From Arabidopsis thaliana (taxonomy: Eukaryota; Streptophyta; Magnoliopsida; Brassicales; Brassicaceae), in assembly GCF_000001735.4 (NCBI RefSeq), contig NC_003070.9, forward strand, positions 10,162,001-10,226,000: a stretch of 64,000 nucleotides of DNA. Reading direction: 5' to 3'. The position numbers and the translations under genes are program-made. Numbering within the stretch: the stretch's first letter is position 1; the number at the start of each line of letters is the position of its first letter. Shown in pieces: positions 1 through 11,659 of this stretch. The notes under the pieces were generated by a model. It had not been told where the DNA came from. It made no database searches and saw only the letters and a program-made list of their open reading frames with translations.

Positions 1-1102
1 GAAACGGTCAAAGCATTCGATGTTTTTGTTTGTTTTTGGTAGTTTTAATAAGTTCTCAAATTGCAAATTTCATTGATGTTAAAAATATGAATACAACATA
101 AATTTAGAATGAATCTAATTAAATTCTCGGTTTAGATAATAAACTCTTATTTCTTAACACTAAATTAAATAAAAATGAAAAATAAAAAATAGATACTAAC
201 TTTGTTTTTTTTTAGTATATAACCTTTTTTCACGTTACTTTCAGTATTATATGGTGTATAGCCATTTTTATCTAAATAGTATACAGCTTTTTCACTTTTC
301 CCCAAAATAAAAAATGAATCATATATATTACTAGAAATTTTCTTATAATTGTTTTTTGTCTCACATATAATTCGGATGTGATTTTGCATTGATCATCAAA
401 CAATAACGAATCCAAATCTTTGGAGTTACGTAAATATTACGCTCTCGTATCTATGACAGAACTTAGCAAAACATCATTGCTCTTTAATTAGAGAGGAATA
501 ATTTTTCAACTTGTTCAATTTTATTTAGTGGATTAAATTTGTTTATTGTATATTTTTTTTGTACATCTCATTTATTTTATTCCTTGAACTACGTAATATT
601 CTCCTGTTTAGTTTGATCATATTCATCTTATTCAACATCTACGGAAATAATAATCTAGAAGCAACTCAACTACTTTCGGTGATGGTGTCCCAAACGCGTT
701 ATTGATCGCCTTCTCATCTCTAGTGGTTATACCACTGCCACCGTCTCTAGACTACGGAAATTAGAAGCTCATACATATCTCACGATTTATAAATGGTGAC
801 TTCAAACATATGAAATTATATATGGTAACAGTGCTAACGAGACGAAATATAAATACCCCATTACATTTTAGAAGTTTTTCTTTCTATATACTTTTCTTAG
901 AAGTTACAACAACTATATGTAATATAACGATCATTTATACACACTTACATAGTGTATTGGTCAATCTTTGCGATGCAGATTTAGACCACATCTAAAGAGT
1001 TCATAAACCAAACTATATAACAAGATATATCACCATTTTGTTGTTTAAAATGTTTAAAACAATAATATCACTTTTATATAACAAAAGTCGTCTGCCGTTT
1101 AG
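1..1102. other. AT-rich spacer at left window edge
   Basis: No coding region can be supported here. The open frames present are short, AT-driven and show no recognisable domain. The stretch at about 640-790 is less AT-rich than its surroundings and may be an old coding or transposon fragment, but I cannot identify it. The 3' flank of the minus-strand protease gene occupies the right end. Confidence 0.6.
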
Positions 1103-2385
1103 TTAGGCAACCGGATAAAAAGCATACTGAGCCACACCACACATGCCTTGAGGCCATGCCACATCTCTACGGATCCTAATGTAACCATTCTCTCCCCAAG
1201 TCTCACCCCACGAGTTCTTAGCCAGCCAGTACTTGATCCCCTCTGGGCTCGTTCCGTATCCAACGAACGTCACTGCATGGTTCACGTTGGTCCCACAGTA
1301 CGGCTCATCGTACACTCCCCCTGAGTAATGCATGAAACCGGGCCCATCCGCGTCAATGGACACTGAGACAGGCTGCTTGGATACAGCCTCGAGCAATGCA
1401 CGCTCGTTGTTGCTTGGAACGGTCTGGAACCCTCTGATCCATGCGGAGGGTTTCCCATTGTACCGGCATGTCCCCTCTGCCGCTTGGTAAGGGTATGATG
1501 CCTCTGAGGCAATGCCTCGGTTTTTGATTATATAGCTGAAAGCGTCTGACATTATTCCACCGTTGCAACCGTTGTCACGCTCTCTGTCGCAATCTAGAAG
1601 TTGTTGTTCAGACAATGATACTAGGTTGTTTCCAACAATCTTTGTCAAACCTTCCACCGCTGCGACGCTTGAGAATGCCCAACAACATCCTGCCCATAAA
1701 TGCATCGATATATTGATTAGTTATATTTTGATAATTATCGAATCTCTTAGTAACTAAACCTAACACTAAACCTAACTTGGGGTTTACGTTTTGTATGTTG
1801 AATGATTATTACAATTCTTTCAAATATTGAATCGAATTTTTTATATAATTGAGATACGTGTGGGAATCATCTTTTGTATGTATAATTCCGACAAGCTTAC
1901 GTACCACATTGGCCTTGGTATTTAACAGGTGTTACAGCTCCTTCGTATCTCCAATCTTTGGTCTCACGGCCAGCGACATCACTGACATTCCAATTCCAAG
2001 AAGGTATCATTTCATCGACAAATTCAGAGGATGGAATCCCGTTAACCCCCTTGAGGCCGGTGTGAGTGGCAATGAATTCCTCTCTGGTCCAATCCGCAAA
2101 CTCGTTGACACCAAGCTTGTAGGTTCTATCCCCTTTCTTATTAAATTTCTCAATGAACTTCAAGTTTTTCTTGAACACATCGAATCTCATTTGTTTCTCG
2201 AGCTCGTCACTGTAAACTCGAGAGAACCGAGTCATCCATTGCTGATGGTGTTCAGCAACGATCGGCTCGTGGAAGGTGACACGAGATGTGGCTTGAGAGA
2301 CTTTTAGATTCATGGAAAGAATTGTTAGACTCACGAGCATGAATAATATCGATGTCATTTTGTTATTGATGAAAGAATCACACAT
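1103..2385 (-). CDS. At1g29090: Papain-like cysteine protease (C1A)
   Basis: This is a secreted or vacuolar papain-family endopeptidase made as a proenzyme. Two coding exons (2385-1905 and 1689-1103, intron with GTACGT donor and CAG acceptor) give 355 aa. The N-terminus carries a hydrophobic signal peptide, reached by either Met1 or Met10. An I29 inhibitor prodomain with an ERFNIN-type helix follows (EKQMRFDVFKKNLKFIEKFN). In the mature domain, Gln157 of the oxyanion hole, catalytic Cys163 (in CGCCWAF), His298 (NHAV) and Asn319 (NSWG) are all visible, so it looks intact. Cys162 replaces the usual Ser before the catalytic Cys. A TATA-like TTTATAAATA lies at about 2477-2486. It is paralogous to the plus-strand protease at 9683, and the two promoters are inverted copies. 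The locus name is recalled from gene order. Confidence 0.93.
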
Positions 2386-2529
2386 TTACACACTAAGAAG
2401 TATTAAATTGTTTTTGTTTTATGTAAATGGTTTGTTTGTGTTGTGTTGTGATGAAGAAGTGAAGATGGAGAGAAGGGTATTTATAAAGAAAAGTTTCGGA
2501 GTTAGTTATGTCTAACTGAAAAATGAGAG

Positions 2530-2760
2530 CAAATTGCAAGTTGACTCCTATTATGGTGATGCTATAGTTTACATTACTTGCGCCGTGATCTTTGGAAGAA
2601 CAACTTTCCCATCTTTATGTGCTCACATATTGCAACTAATGTTTACATATCACGATTTCACTTAAAAAATAAAGAGATAAGATCTAGCTATATTTACTAG
2701 TGACCCTAGGATTTAGGGTAGTATAACATTTGCGTTCAAATGCAATCATGGTCCAATCAA
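2530..2760 (-). promoter_or_regulatory. Protease promoter block, inverted copy of 9308-9550
   Basis: The reverse complement of this stretch aligns through most of its length with 9308-9550, upstream of the other protease. Shared blocks include AACGCAAATGT, TATAGCTAGATCTTATCT, a run around AAAGNTGGAAAGTT and a segment resembling CACCATAATAGNAGTCA. Alignment by eye shows about 65-75% identity with gaps. It therefore marks the promoter of the minus-strand protease and dates from the duplication that made the pair. Confidence 0.7.
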
Positions 2761-2789
2761 ATGTATTTAGAAGTTTCTCGGTCGTGGTG

Positions 2790-5700
2790 AGTTTAAAAAT
2801 GTTAAATTATTCCGAACGCAAAATTTTCATTGCAACTATTGGTTTTGGGAACACTCACGTACGGTCCAGTGGTACAATGGATTCGTTTCATACTATTAAT
2901 TTTTAGAATGCCATGACCAGTCAAGGCATAATTCATAGCTCAAGTTCTTTTTTTTTTCCCTTGTAATTTTTAGAATGCCAAAAAATAGTAGCCCATTGGA
3001 GATCGATGGCCACTATTCTTACTGCATGCAATTGTTTATGAAGATAATAATTGATGCGATGAGATGCAAAATATCTTCACGTCACATATCAAATTTATCT
3101 AATGCTTATTTTGGGGAGTACGTAGTAGGTTTTCGGTGGTTAACTAGTAATTATTAGTAATACATTTCTAAATTTAGCTATATGGAATGGTAATAAAACG
3201 TAAAACAAAATATTATACGCACAATATATAATTGTAGATTAAGACAGATTAAATTCAGCAATTCTCGATTTTCCGTTGCAATAACATTACATAAAATATA
3301 TAAAAATAGACTGGTGTGCTGTGTATGTAATAATTAAAAGCTCCACTTAAGAGATAATCGATGATTTCCACTTTCTAACTTAATTGAGAAAACCTTTTTA
3401 TTCCACTTGCGATTAAATCTCCCTTTCATTGTTGTTGATTTTTTTTTATCCTGGCCTATTCCATTGTTTGGACCGTTGATATCAGTATGAACAAAGATCA
3501 TACGGAAAGTCCAAGATACGTGTACGTATAATTAATTTCCAATTCAACAATATTTAACTTTTTTAGCTAGAATATTTCTTTCAGTGATGCAATAAATCCT
3601 TAATTTTTGTTAAGAACAAATGACGCAATAATATTTAAATCCTAGAACCATTCTTGAAAAAAATATTCAACTGTCTAATATAATTATTTTTCTGTTCATA
3701 TATCTCCCAATAAGTTGTTGAAAACAAGAAAGAAAAAGAAATTTCCAAAAACAGTTATTCATCAAGCAAACTCCCCAAATTAATGGATTTTGTGTTCTCA
3801 CAAAAAAAACAAAAATAGTAATAAAAACACCTTATGATTTTTAGTTTTATTTTAAAAGGAAAAGAAAGAAGTCATGCAAAAAAAAAAAAAAAAGAAGTCA
3901 TGCAATGATGCAAACGATTTTGGAAGGAAAAACTGATCACTGGATCGTGCTAGTTGATTTTCATCACTTTTTTTCTTGGTTCTGTCCGGTTTATTAGTAT
4001 TCTTTTCATTTTTTAGTATTGGATTTTGGCTACGATACAAATACGGTTGGATAATAAGATAAACTTATATTTTAATATTTCAACTTTCACTTTTAGAAGT
4101 ATTATATTTGAAATGAGTAACAATCCGACAAAAAATATATTTGCCATTATCGGAATGGAGGGGCAATGAAGCATGGGTTCCAAATGCAGTATCATATTTT
4201 TTCCTCTAAAAAAATAGTATTATATTTTATCCCACTGTATTATTTTTGGTTAAAGGTTTCATCTCAAGTTGCACTCTTAATCAAATGTCTCTAGGAGCAA
4301 TGATCTCGTTTAAGAGTGTTTCATCCCAAGTTGATACAGTTGTTGAACTTTAAAAATTGCATCAAATAGTTATAATATACATAGGTTGAATTAGAAAACT
4401 TGAATACGTGATGATTTGAAATAGAAATAGGTTTGCGCTAACTTAGAACTTAAGATGATTTTATAAAGTTAGATATATATGGCCTGATCTGATAAATATG
4501 TAAATATAAAGCTATATAGAGAAACCTAAGTCTCTTGCTTAAACATTGAATTTGTAATTGGCGGCGTTCCTTTCCCATCTACAAGTTGGGGCGGCTCTCA
4601 TGCGCGCCGCAACATATGCACGCATTGAGATTGCATTATCATTATCATATGATAAATTTTTTTGGTCATGAATATTAAAAAGATTTGAAGCGTGTGATTC
4701 CAAAATGCTGACCCAAATGAACCAATAAATGATAGATATATGATATATCTAGCGTAGTAGTACTTAGATGTTTCGGAAACTAATTCATGATGATATACAA
4801 AGCTATTCATGTTGACTAATTAAATAATGATTTGTATTAGTATCAGTGATAACATAAAAAAGGGAAGATTTTTTATTTCTCAATAAAATAATTTAAAAAT
4901 TCTGATTTTTATCAATGTCATATATGTTTTAGATAGATAAAAAATGTTTTTGGACGAATTTATAAGATATATATATATATATATGTGTGTGTGTGGTTTA
5001 TTCGACAAACAAAATCAACTCGTTTGGATTTTTTTTGCTATAGAAAACTCAAGAATAAATTATGTCCAAGGTGGGTCTTAAATAGTGAGTTTCTGTTAAG
5101 AGAGAAAAAAAATCCTTAGCATTTCAAAATCTTTTTTGGTCTCACCAACTCAATGCCACTAGCCGTTTCTCGAATGCAGGTCGAAGTCGATTAAGATCTA
5201 AAGGGATATCATGCTTACTCAATTATGTATTAGACATATATGTTCCCATTAGAGTTATACCAGTTCTAGGGTCATGTGACTCATTTCCTAAAGCGCTGGA
5301 ACGGTTGACATGAGCGAAAACTATCCACAAAAGTTCATAAGCTTAAAGTCAGGAAGAAAGAGATTTGATGCATAGGTTATGACGTTATGTGATGTAACTT
5401 TTCAGCGCCAAAGCCATATAATTTTGCAACCGTTTAGGACTGGCCTTGGCTCTCAAATATCTTGGAAGTTCGGAATTTTTTCTAGAATCCAGGTTATTAT
5501 AGGAGTTTTGTAGGAGATTTTGCTTCACTGGCCAAACTACGTACTAACTCTAATATTCGGCGGTACCATGAGTAAGCGGAAATGTGAGGACGCTTTTCTC
5601 TGGAAGCATGAGAAAAGTTACCTCATGTATGATCTGAGATGGCTACAATAGTGTTTGCACTTCGAATTTGAATATCCTTCTTGTACGGAGAAAAATGTAA

Positions 5701-6975
5701 ATTTTGATTGAATAAGAGTTTGAAATATATATCCATTCGACCTAAACTCAACATATATCAGACAAGATGGATGAACTATAGACACACATATCACCTAGAT
5801 AGAACTAATATTGTAGTAAATTATTAAGCTGAAGAAAGAGAAAGACAGAAGTCGGTTTGGAGAAGGATTTCCAAAAGCTTGAATCAATTAAGATCAGTAG
5901 AGTCAACAACCCGGGCAGAACTAATTATTTCCAAAAATAATATAGTTTTCAATTATTCGATTTTTAAAAAAAATTTGTTGTAAAGTGTTTATATTCTTGA
6001 GAAAATTACTATAAAAATATTAACATTGAATTTCTTTATATAGCCTCTTTTAGGGTAAGTCACTCATACTCGTATAGTCTCCCAATCTTTAGACATCAAG
6101 GTATTTAAAATCTTCAACTTGTACGTAATTTTTTCTTATATTTGTAATATTACCCCACTGATAAGCTTACCAGCTGATAGATGGTTTCGTCAAAACTATA
6201 ACACTAAATATTTAAGCTTTGTACAAAGCTCTCATTGGTTGCTCTATCATTGTCAAGCTTAATTAATCTTTATAATTCATATTAGTAACTTAATTTAAGT
6301 TGTGCATTTTTGTTTGGGAGAAAATTTGAAATTGAATATGCGTAATGAGACATGTTAAAACTTACATTAAACTAGTCCAGAATACAGTCCATGTATCCAT
6401 GTATTTTTAAAAATATCAGTACGATCGCATAATTCCAGTTTGATCGTCTTTATTGCTACAGTTATAAACTAAAAAAGATATGTCTATATGTACGTTTCTA
6501 TTATCTTCCTTAGAAAGTTAGAATTCGTGTAGTTCTTAAATCATCTTCGGATTAAATAAACACACTTTCCTCATATCATGATGTTGGCAAATAACTAAAC
6601 TTATATGTCAAAATCAATTTTTGTTAAAGAATGGATATGTCAAATCATGATCATCCTTATCAAATTTAGTCATATAAATATTTATATAGATAATAGATCT
6701 AGAGCTTGCTTGCAGTGTAAAACCTGCGGTCACATAAACTTTTGACTTCAGTTTCAAGGTAGTTTCCATGTACTTTCACAAGATATTTCTGTAGAAGCAA
6801 CACATAAAAAAATATTATTTTATGGACCGTCAAAGATCTTCTCCCTTAAGTTCCTAATTGTTTGCATGCACATATATGTGTGTGTTTGCGCTTATCCTCT
6901 AGTCATTCATCGACCAAACTGTGTTAACTCTTAAGTCTAATTTATAATTAAGGTCTCTTGAGCTATAATACAAAG
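2790..6975. other. Long spacer between protease and HIPP gene
   Basis: No supported gene. The sequence is mostly AT-rich with short poly-A and poly-T tracts and a TA/TG microsatellite at about 4966-4996. The part at about 5120-5680 is noticeably less AT-rich and of higher complexity, which suggests a degenerate mobile element or lost gene. I find no domain in either strand. The last 300 bases form the presumptive promoter of the HIPP gene. Confidence 0.5.
4966..4996. repeat. TA/TG dinucleotide microsatellite
   Basis: A run of about nine AT units passes directly into about five GT units. It is a simple-sequence tract with no gene attached. Confidence 0.85.
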
Positions 6976-7619
6976 ATGACAACGGTGAGTAATTATCTTG
7001 ATTCCCCTTATCATTTTCCATGAAAACTAGCTCATTTATATATAAGTTAATTGAATTTGTGTATGTGTACACAGGTAGTGGAAATGGAAGTGCCAATGGA
7101 CTGTCCCGGTTGCGAGAACAAAGTTAGGAAAGCTCTTGAAAAGATGAACGGTAATTAATCAGTGAAGATGGGTTTCAAATCCTAAACTAATTAACATTTA
7201 CTGAGTAATTAGTTTTCGTGTCACCCAAGAAACCTGATAATTACGTCTTGTATTGAACAGGAGTCCACGATGTTCAGATAGACATAAAACAGCAGAGAGT
7301 AACGGTGACTGGTTCGGCCGAGCAGAAGAAAGTTCTGAAAGTTGCAAGGAATGTTACAAAGAGAGATATATGCTTATGGTCGTACCCTTACCACCCTGAA
7401 TCTAATGGATATAACGACAGGTACTTCAAGAAGAAGTTTCGCAAAAGAATCAACATGTCGGTGAACGGTGAGAAAGTGAGTTCCTATAACTACCACAAGC
7501 ATGGCTACCACGGACACGAGCATGGATACTATCAAGAACGGCCTTATTCAGGTCTTATCAATCCGAGCGCTAGCTCCATGTTCAGTGAAGAAAACCCTCA
7601 TTTCTGCAGCATCATGTGA
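6976..7619 (+). CDS. At1g29100: Heavy-metal-associated isoprenylated plant protein (HIPP)
   Basis: Three exons (6976-6984, 7075-7150, 7261-7619) encode 147 aa. Exon 1 holds only three codons, ATG ACA ACG, before a GTGAGT donor. The first 70 residues form an HMA fold with the metal-binding motif MDCPGCE (usual DCxxC), so soft-metal binding such as copper, zinc or cadmium is expected from the family. The tail is basic and rich in His, Tyr and Gly (HKHGYHGHEHGYY). The protein ends in CSIM, a CaaX box for farnesylation and hence membrane attachment. HIPPs act as metal carriers or chaperones and stress-response partners; the specific role here is unknown. The intron positions and the in-frame junction through the HMA core support this model over longer open frames in the region. 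Confidence 0.88.
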
Positions 7620-8427
7620 TCGATCTTCATATTTCAACAACTACGTGGGTGGAACAACTTTGCTTCGGTTTTGGTTGTGCTCAATTTGTATATAAACATG
7701 CATGTAATAAAAGTGTTTTGGTTTTAGATTTGGTTTAATTAGGGAAAGCTCGGGTCTATAATCTATATCATCGTAAGATATATGTATGTATGCATAAGTA
7801 GATAGCTCTTCTGTAACTTTTTTTTTTTTTGTGTGTGTGACAACTCAACGCTCAAATCAATATTGTAATATTTAGTTAAGAAATTCCGTCAGAAATAAAA
7901 AATAAATAATCGCAAGATAAAAAGTAAAGTTTCGTTCTAGTCAAACTTGAAAAGATGATTTACGTCGTAATATGATGTATTTAGGCTCTTTTGAGCGAAA
8001 ATTAAAGTAATGGTACATATAGTTTTCACAAAGGAAATGGAACTAGAATTTTGGCAAGAGTTTTGATTATTTTATCCTAAAAAAGGGAATAAAAGTATTT
8101 GGTCTGAGCCTCTGAGGTCTTCTACCGCGTACTATCGAATCCGGTATGTTTTTCTAACAAAATAATTGGTATATATTTATCAATTTGAAAGTAAAATTTT
8201 TATTTTTATTTCTATGTATATATATGAATTACTATAATCTTCTTCAAGAATGTAAAATATCACTAATTAAAAAATAAAATAAGCTGTACTTAATTTAGAA
8301 ACAAGTATATGCATGATAGATCTATTGAATAGTGAAGAAATGGAAAATAATAAGGAGAATAATAATAAATAAAAATAATAATCCCCATCATATTATTATC
8401 ACTTTTAATAACGTCATAATTAGATGC
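7620..8427. other. 3' flank of HIPP and AT-rich spacer
   Basis: The HIPP 3'UTR probably ends near an AATAAA-like stretch at about 7705-7712. Beyond it no gene is seen. A segment around 8225-8310 resembles segments at about 8930-9070 (shared pattern of AAAATATCA, TTAAAAAATAAAAT and TTTAGAACAAGT), which looks like a weak old tandem duplication. Confidence 0.45.
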
Positions 8428-8800
8428 TTAAGCTTGACCTTAAAAACTATAAGGTGTTCATTTTATTACTCCATAAAATGTATTCCCTCCCTATCATTTT
8501 ATCTCTTAGATCTTGTTTCACATCGTTTGTATTTCCATGCAATTGTTTTAAACGAAATTCAAAAATCATGAATCAGATCCATAATTCAACTTGACCAAAA
8601 AATCACGTTTAGTTTCAATCAAACAAAGATTTATAAAACCAATTCGCACCATATAGTTTTTAAGGCCAAGCTTAAGTTGCTATGTTACCACATGTAAACA
8701 ATCATAAACAAGACTACATGTGTATGAATATGATCACTTCAATAAAATTACCTAATTAACCAAATTAGTTACGCAACTGGATAAGCAGCAAGCTGAGCCC
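8428..8800 (-). pseudogene. Relic of a third C1A protease: last codons and 3' flank
   Basis: On the minus strand 8798-8769 reads A Q L A A Y P V A then TAA, which matches the C-terminus of the neighbouring proteases (AQVAAYPVF, AQYAFYPVA). The following bases down to about 8653 align closely with the 3' flank of the 9683 gene (11071-11185), including GAAGTGATCATA and TTATGATTGTTTACATGTGGTAA. Then 8428-8500 matches 11160-11232 in the opposite orientation, so the relic is folded back on itself. No more of the coding region remains. Confidence 0.75.
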
Positions 8801-9307
8801 TCTTCACTAGTGATAAACACAAGGCAAATACTTGCTAAAGGATGAATCATTTAAATTTCTCTCCCGAATATATTTCTCATTTTTAAAGAAGTTTTGTATT
8901 TTTTTCTCTTACTGTATAGATATTTACAATAATTTTCTTTGAAAATCTAAGATATCATTACTTAAAATAAAAATAAAAACTATATTTACTACTATTTCTT
9001 CTAAACTGTGAAATATTATTACTTCAGAATAAAATAAAAATCTAAAGCTATTAATTTAGAACAAGTCTATATTTAGCATCACAGATGTTGAAAAACAAAA
9101 GTTATCAGAAAAAATGAATTTCTACCCTTTTTAAAGTGTATATATATATATGTATAAATACTACAAAAATTATATAGTTTTCCAGTATTGGATTTCTTTA
9201 TTCACTATCTTTGTTGGGGTGAAAATTTATATCTATTTTCTTTTCCATTTTACTGGTGAAATCAAGTTGATCTAAAACTTTTTAAGTATTCAATTTATTT
9301 GTTTCCT

Positions 9308-9610
9308 TAACCATGTACGGTTTAAACGCAAATGTAACACTACCCAAAACCTAAGCTAGGTTGCTATAGTACACATAAAATATAGCTAGATCTTATCTTT
9401 TTTTTTGTAGAAAATGAAATTGTGATGAAATATATATACATTACTAGCAATACATTTGCATATAAAGAATGGAAAGTTATCTTGCAAAACAAAGAAAGAA
9501 GTTATTCCTCTAAGATCATGAAGCAAGTAAAGCAAATCACCACAATAGAGTCATAAACCTTCATTTGCTTCAACCACAATTCTCATTCCATACTATATAT
9601 ATATATAAAA
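9308..9610 (+). promoter_or_regulatory. Promoter of plus-strand protease
   Basis: The block 9308-9550 is the inverted counterpart of the promoter block of the minus-strand protease at 2530-2760. A TATA run (TATATATATATATAAAA) lies at about 9594-9610, some 75 bases before the start codon, a normal plant TATA to ATG distance. Confidence 0.6.
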
Positions 9611-9682
9611 ACTCTTTCTCCCCATTTTCACTTCTTCATCACCACAACACAAACACTTTAAATATTACTCACAAAAATCGAA

Positions 9683-11071
9683 ATGGTGTCTGTACGATCT
9701 GTGTTCGTGGCTCTAACCATTCTTTCCATGGATCTAAGGATCTCTCAAGCCAGACCTCATGTCACTTTGAACGAGCAATCAATTGTTGATTACCACCAAC
9801 AATGGATGACTCAATTCTCTCGAGTTTACAAGGATGAATCCGAGAAAGAAATGAGGCTTAAAGTGTTCAAGAAAAACTTGAAATTCATTGAGAACTTCAA
9901 TAATATGGGGAACCAAAGCTATACACTTGGTGTCAACGAGTTCACGGATTGGAAAACAGAAGAGTTCCTTGCGACCCACACCGGCCTCCGCGTTAACGTA
10001 ACTTCACTATCCGAACTATTTAATAAAACGAAGCCATCAAGGAATTGGAACATGAGTGATATCGACATGGAAGACGAAAGCAAAGACTGGAGAGACGAAG
10101 GAGCTGTAACACCTGTTAAATATCAAGGAGCATGTCGTAAGAATACTGTGATCATTTATTATAAACACTTTACACTATAATTGGAAACAGCGTTACAAGA
10201 AAGGATAGCATATTCCGACCAAAGAATTTGTCGGAACATCTTGTTTCAGCCGAATTTCCAACGAAACAGATTCGTCGCAATTCTTTGGTCGGAAAACAAT
10301 ATACGTACGATATAGTAAACGGCTGGATTGGTCATTTAATTAATGTCAAAATTACATTCCACATACAAAAAAATACATTTCGCTAAACTTAATCCCCAAG
10401 ATAGGGTTATTTTAGGTTTAGGGCTAACAGATGATTTGTTTACTAACAAAATGAAGTAACCAATATATATATACATGGGCAGGAAGTTGTTGGGCGTTCT
10501 CAGCGATTGGGGCGATGAAGGTTTGACAAAGATATCTGGCAAAAATCTATTAACACTGTCCGAACAACAGCTAATAGATTGCGACATAGAGAAAAACGGT
10601 GGTTGCAATGGCGGAGAATTTGAAGAAGCTTTCAAGTACATAATAAAAAACGGAGGCGTTTCTTTAGAAACGGAATACCCTTACCAAGTGAAAAAGGAGA
10701 GTTGTCGTGCCAACGCCAGACGCGCCCCACATACACAGATTAGAGGGTTTCAAATGGTTCCAAGCCACAACGAGCGTGCGTTGCTCGAGGCCGTAAGAAG
10801 ACAGCCCGTCTCGGTGTTGATTGACGCAAGAGCGGACAGTTTCGGTCATTACAAAGGGGGAGTGTACGCTGGGCTGGACTGTGGGACAGACGTGAATCAT
10901 GCAGTGACGATCGTTGGGTACGGAACGATGAGTGGGCTCAACTACTGGGTTCTTAAGAACTCTTGGGGTGAGAGTTGGGGAGAAAATGGTTACATGAGGA
11001 TCCGTAGAGATGTGGAGTGGCCTCAAGGAATGTGTGGTATAGCTCAGGTTGCTGCTTATCCGGTTTTTTAA
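9683..11071 (+). CDS. At1g29110: Papain-like cysteine protease, active-site exon frameshifted
   Basis: Exon 1 (9683-10136) encodes a signal peptide, an I29 prodomain (KEMRLKVFKKNLKFIENFN) and the oxyanion Gln in YQGAC. The natural exon 2 start (after CAG, 10483) would continue RSCWAFSA with the catalytic Cys, but a base is missing near 10517 compared with the paralogue (GTG GAA GGT versus ATG -AA GGT), giving an early TGA. The rest of the mature domain is intact in the shifted frame, with His in DVNHAV and Asn in NSWG, ending AAYPVF. Splicing at the AG at 10519-10520 keeps one open frame of 334 aa but removes the CWAF segment, so the product would lack the catalytic nucleophile. It is either a pseudogene in the making or a catalytically dead protease-like protein. 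Expression and splicing data would decide. Confidence 0.75.
10213..10294. repeat. Short foldback element in protease intron
   Basis: Arms 10213-10236 and 10271-10294 are inverted copies with a perfect 16-bp core (TTCCGACCAAAGAATT) and a 34-base spacer. The CCGAC/GTCGG-rich composition differs from the AT-rich intron around it and recalls subterminal repeats of CACTA/En-Spm elements. The family assignment is a guess. Confidence 0.6.
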
Positions 11072-11159
11072 CTAATTTACTTAGGTGGTTTTTTATATTG
11101 AAGTGATCATACATTTTGTAGCCTGGTTTATGATTGTTTACATGTGGTAAAATTGCAAC

Positions 11160-11395
11160 TTAAACTTGACCTTAAAAACTGTAATATGTTCATTTTATTA
11201 CTCCATATAAACGTATTTCCCTCACTTTCATAATAAATAAAGGGATGTGTTTTTCACTTAAATCGTGTTCCATAAGAAACATTGTTTGAATTTTCAATGC
11301 AAATTTTAAAACCAAATTTAAAATTATCGCTAATAAAACTAAAATTATAGTGTAAGACGTGTTAATTACAAGTAGATTTTGATTTTATTTTTCAT
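11160..11395. other. 3' flank of protease, shared with relic at 8428-8680
   Basis: The segment 11160-11232 repeats 8428-8500 in direct orientation, and 11071-11185 repeats 8769-8653 inverted. No gene is present. It probably contains the protease 3'UTR and polyadenylation region. Confidence 0.5.
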
Positions 11396-11600
11396 CGAAA
11401 ATGAACCTTTATTAACTTTAATCGAATATCAAACTAGTACAAATGATGGCAAATCCATGGGGCTGGATTAGAGACATCCAAATAGAAAGGTGAATCTACA
11501 CATCCATATTAGCTAAATGGTAAGCGGCAACATTGTTGCAACGTTTTGTGAAAAGGAATTGGAACTCTTTAAATTTCTGCGACCAATAATGGATATCTTG
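11395..11600 (-). mobile_element. LINE (non-LTR retrotransposon) RNase H-like relic
   Basis: Translated on the minus strand the stretch at about 11590-11520 reads EFQFLFTKRCNNVAAYHLAN, which resembles the C-terminal RNase H (RVT_3) motif of plant LINE proteins (F-F-x-R-x-x-N-x-VAHxLA). Stops and frame changes follow, then a segment like PAPWICHHLY typical of the end of such proteins, and an AATAAAGG-type 3' tail towards 11395. It is a decayed fragment. The identification rests on motif resemblance only. Confidence 0.5.
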
Positions 11601-11659
11601 ACATGATATCCTTATGATTAAGATACCTTAGGCAGTATTATAAGTAGATTAGCAAAAAA

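Noticed and set aside
1849-2307. 152-codon plus-strand frame across protease exon 1
   Set aside because: Reverse-strand shadow of the prodomain exon.
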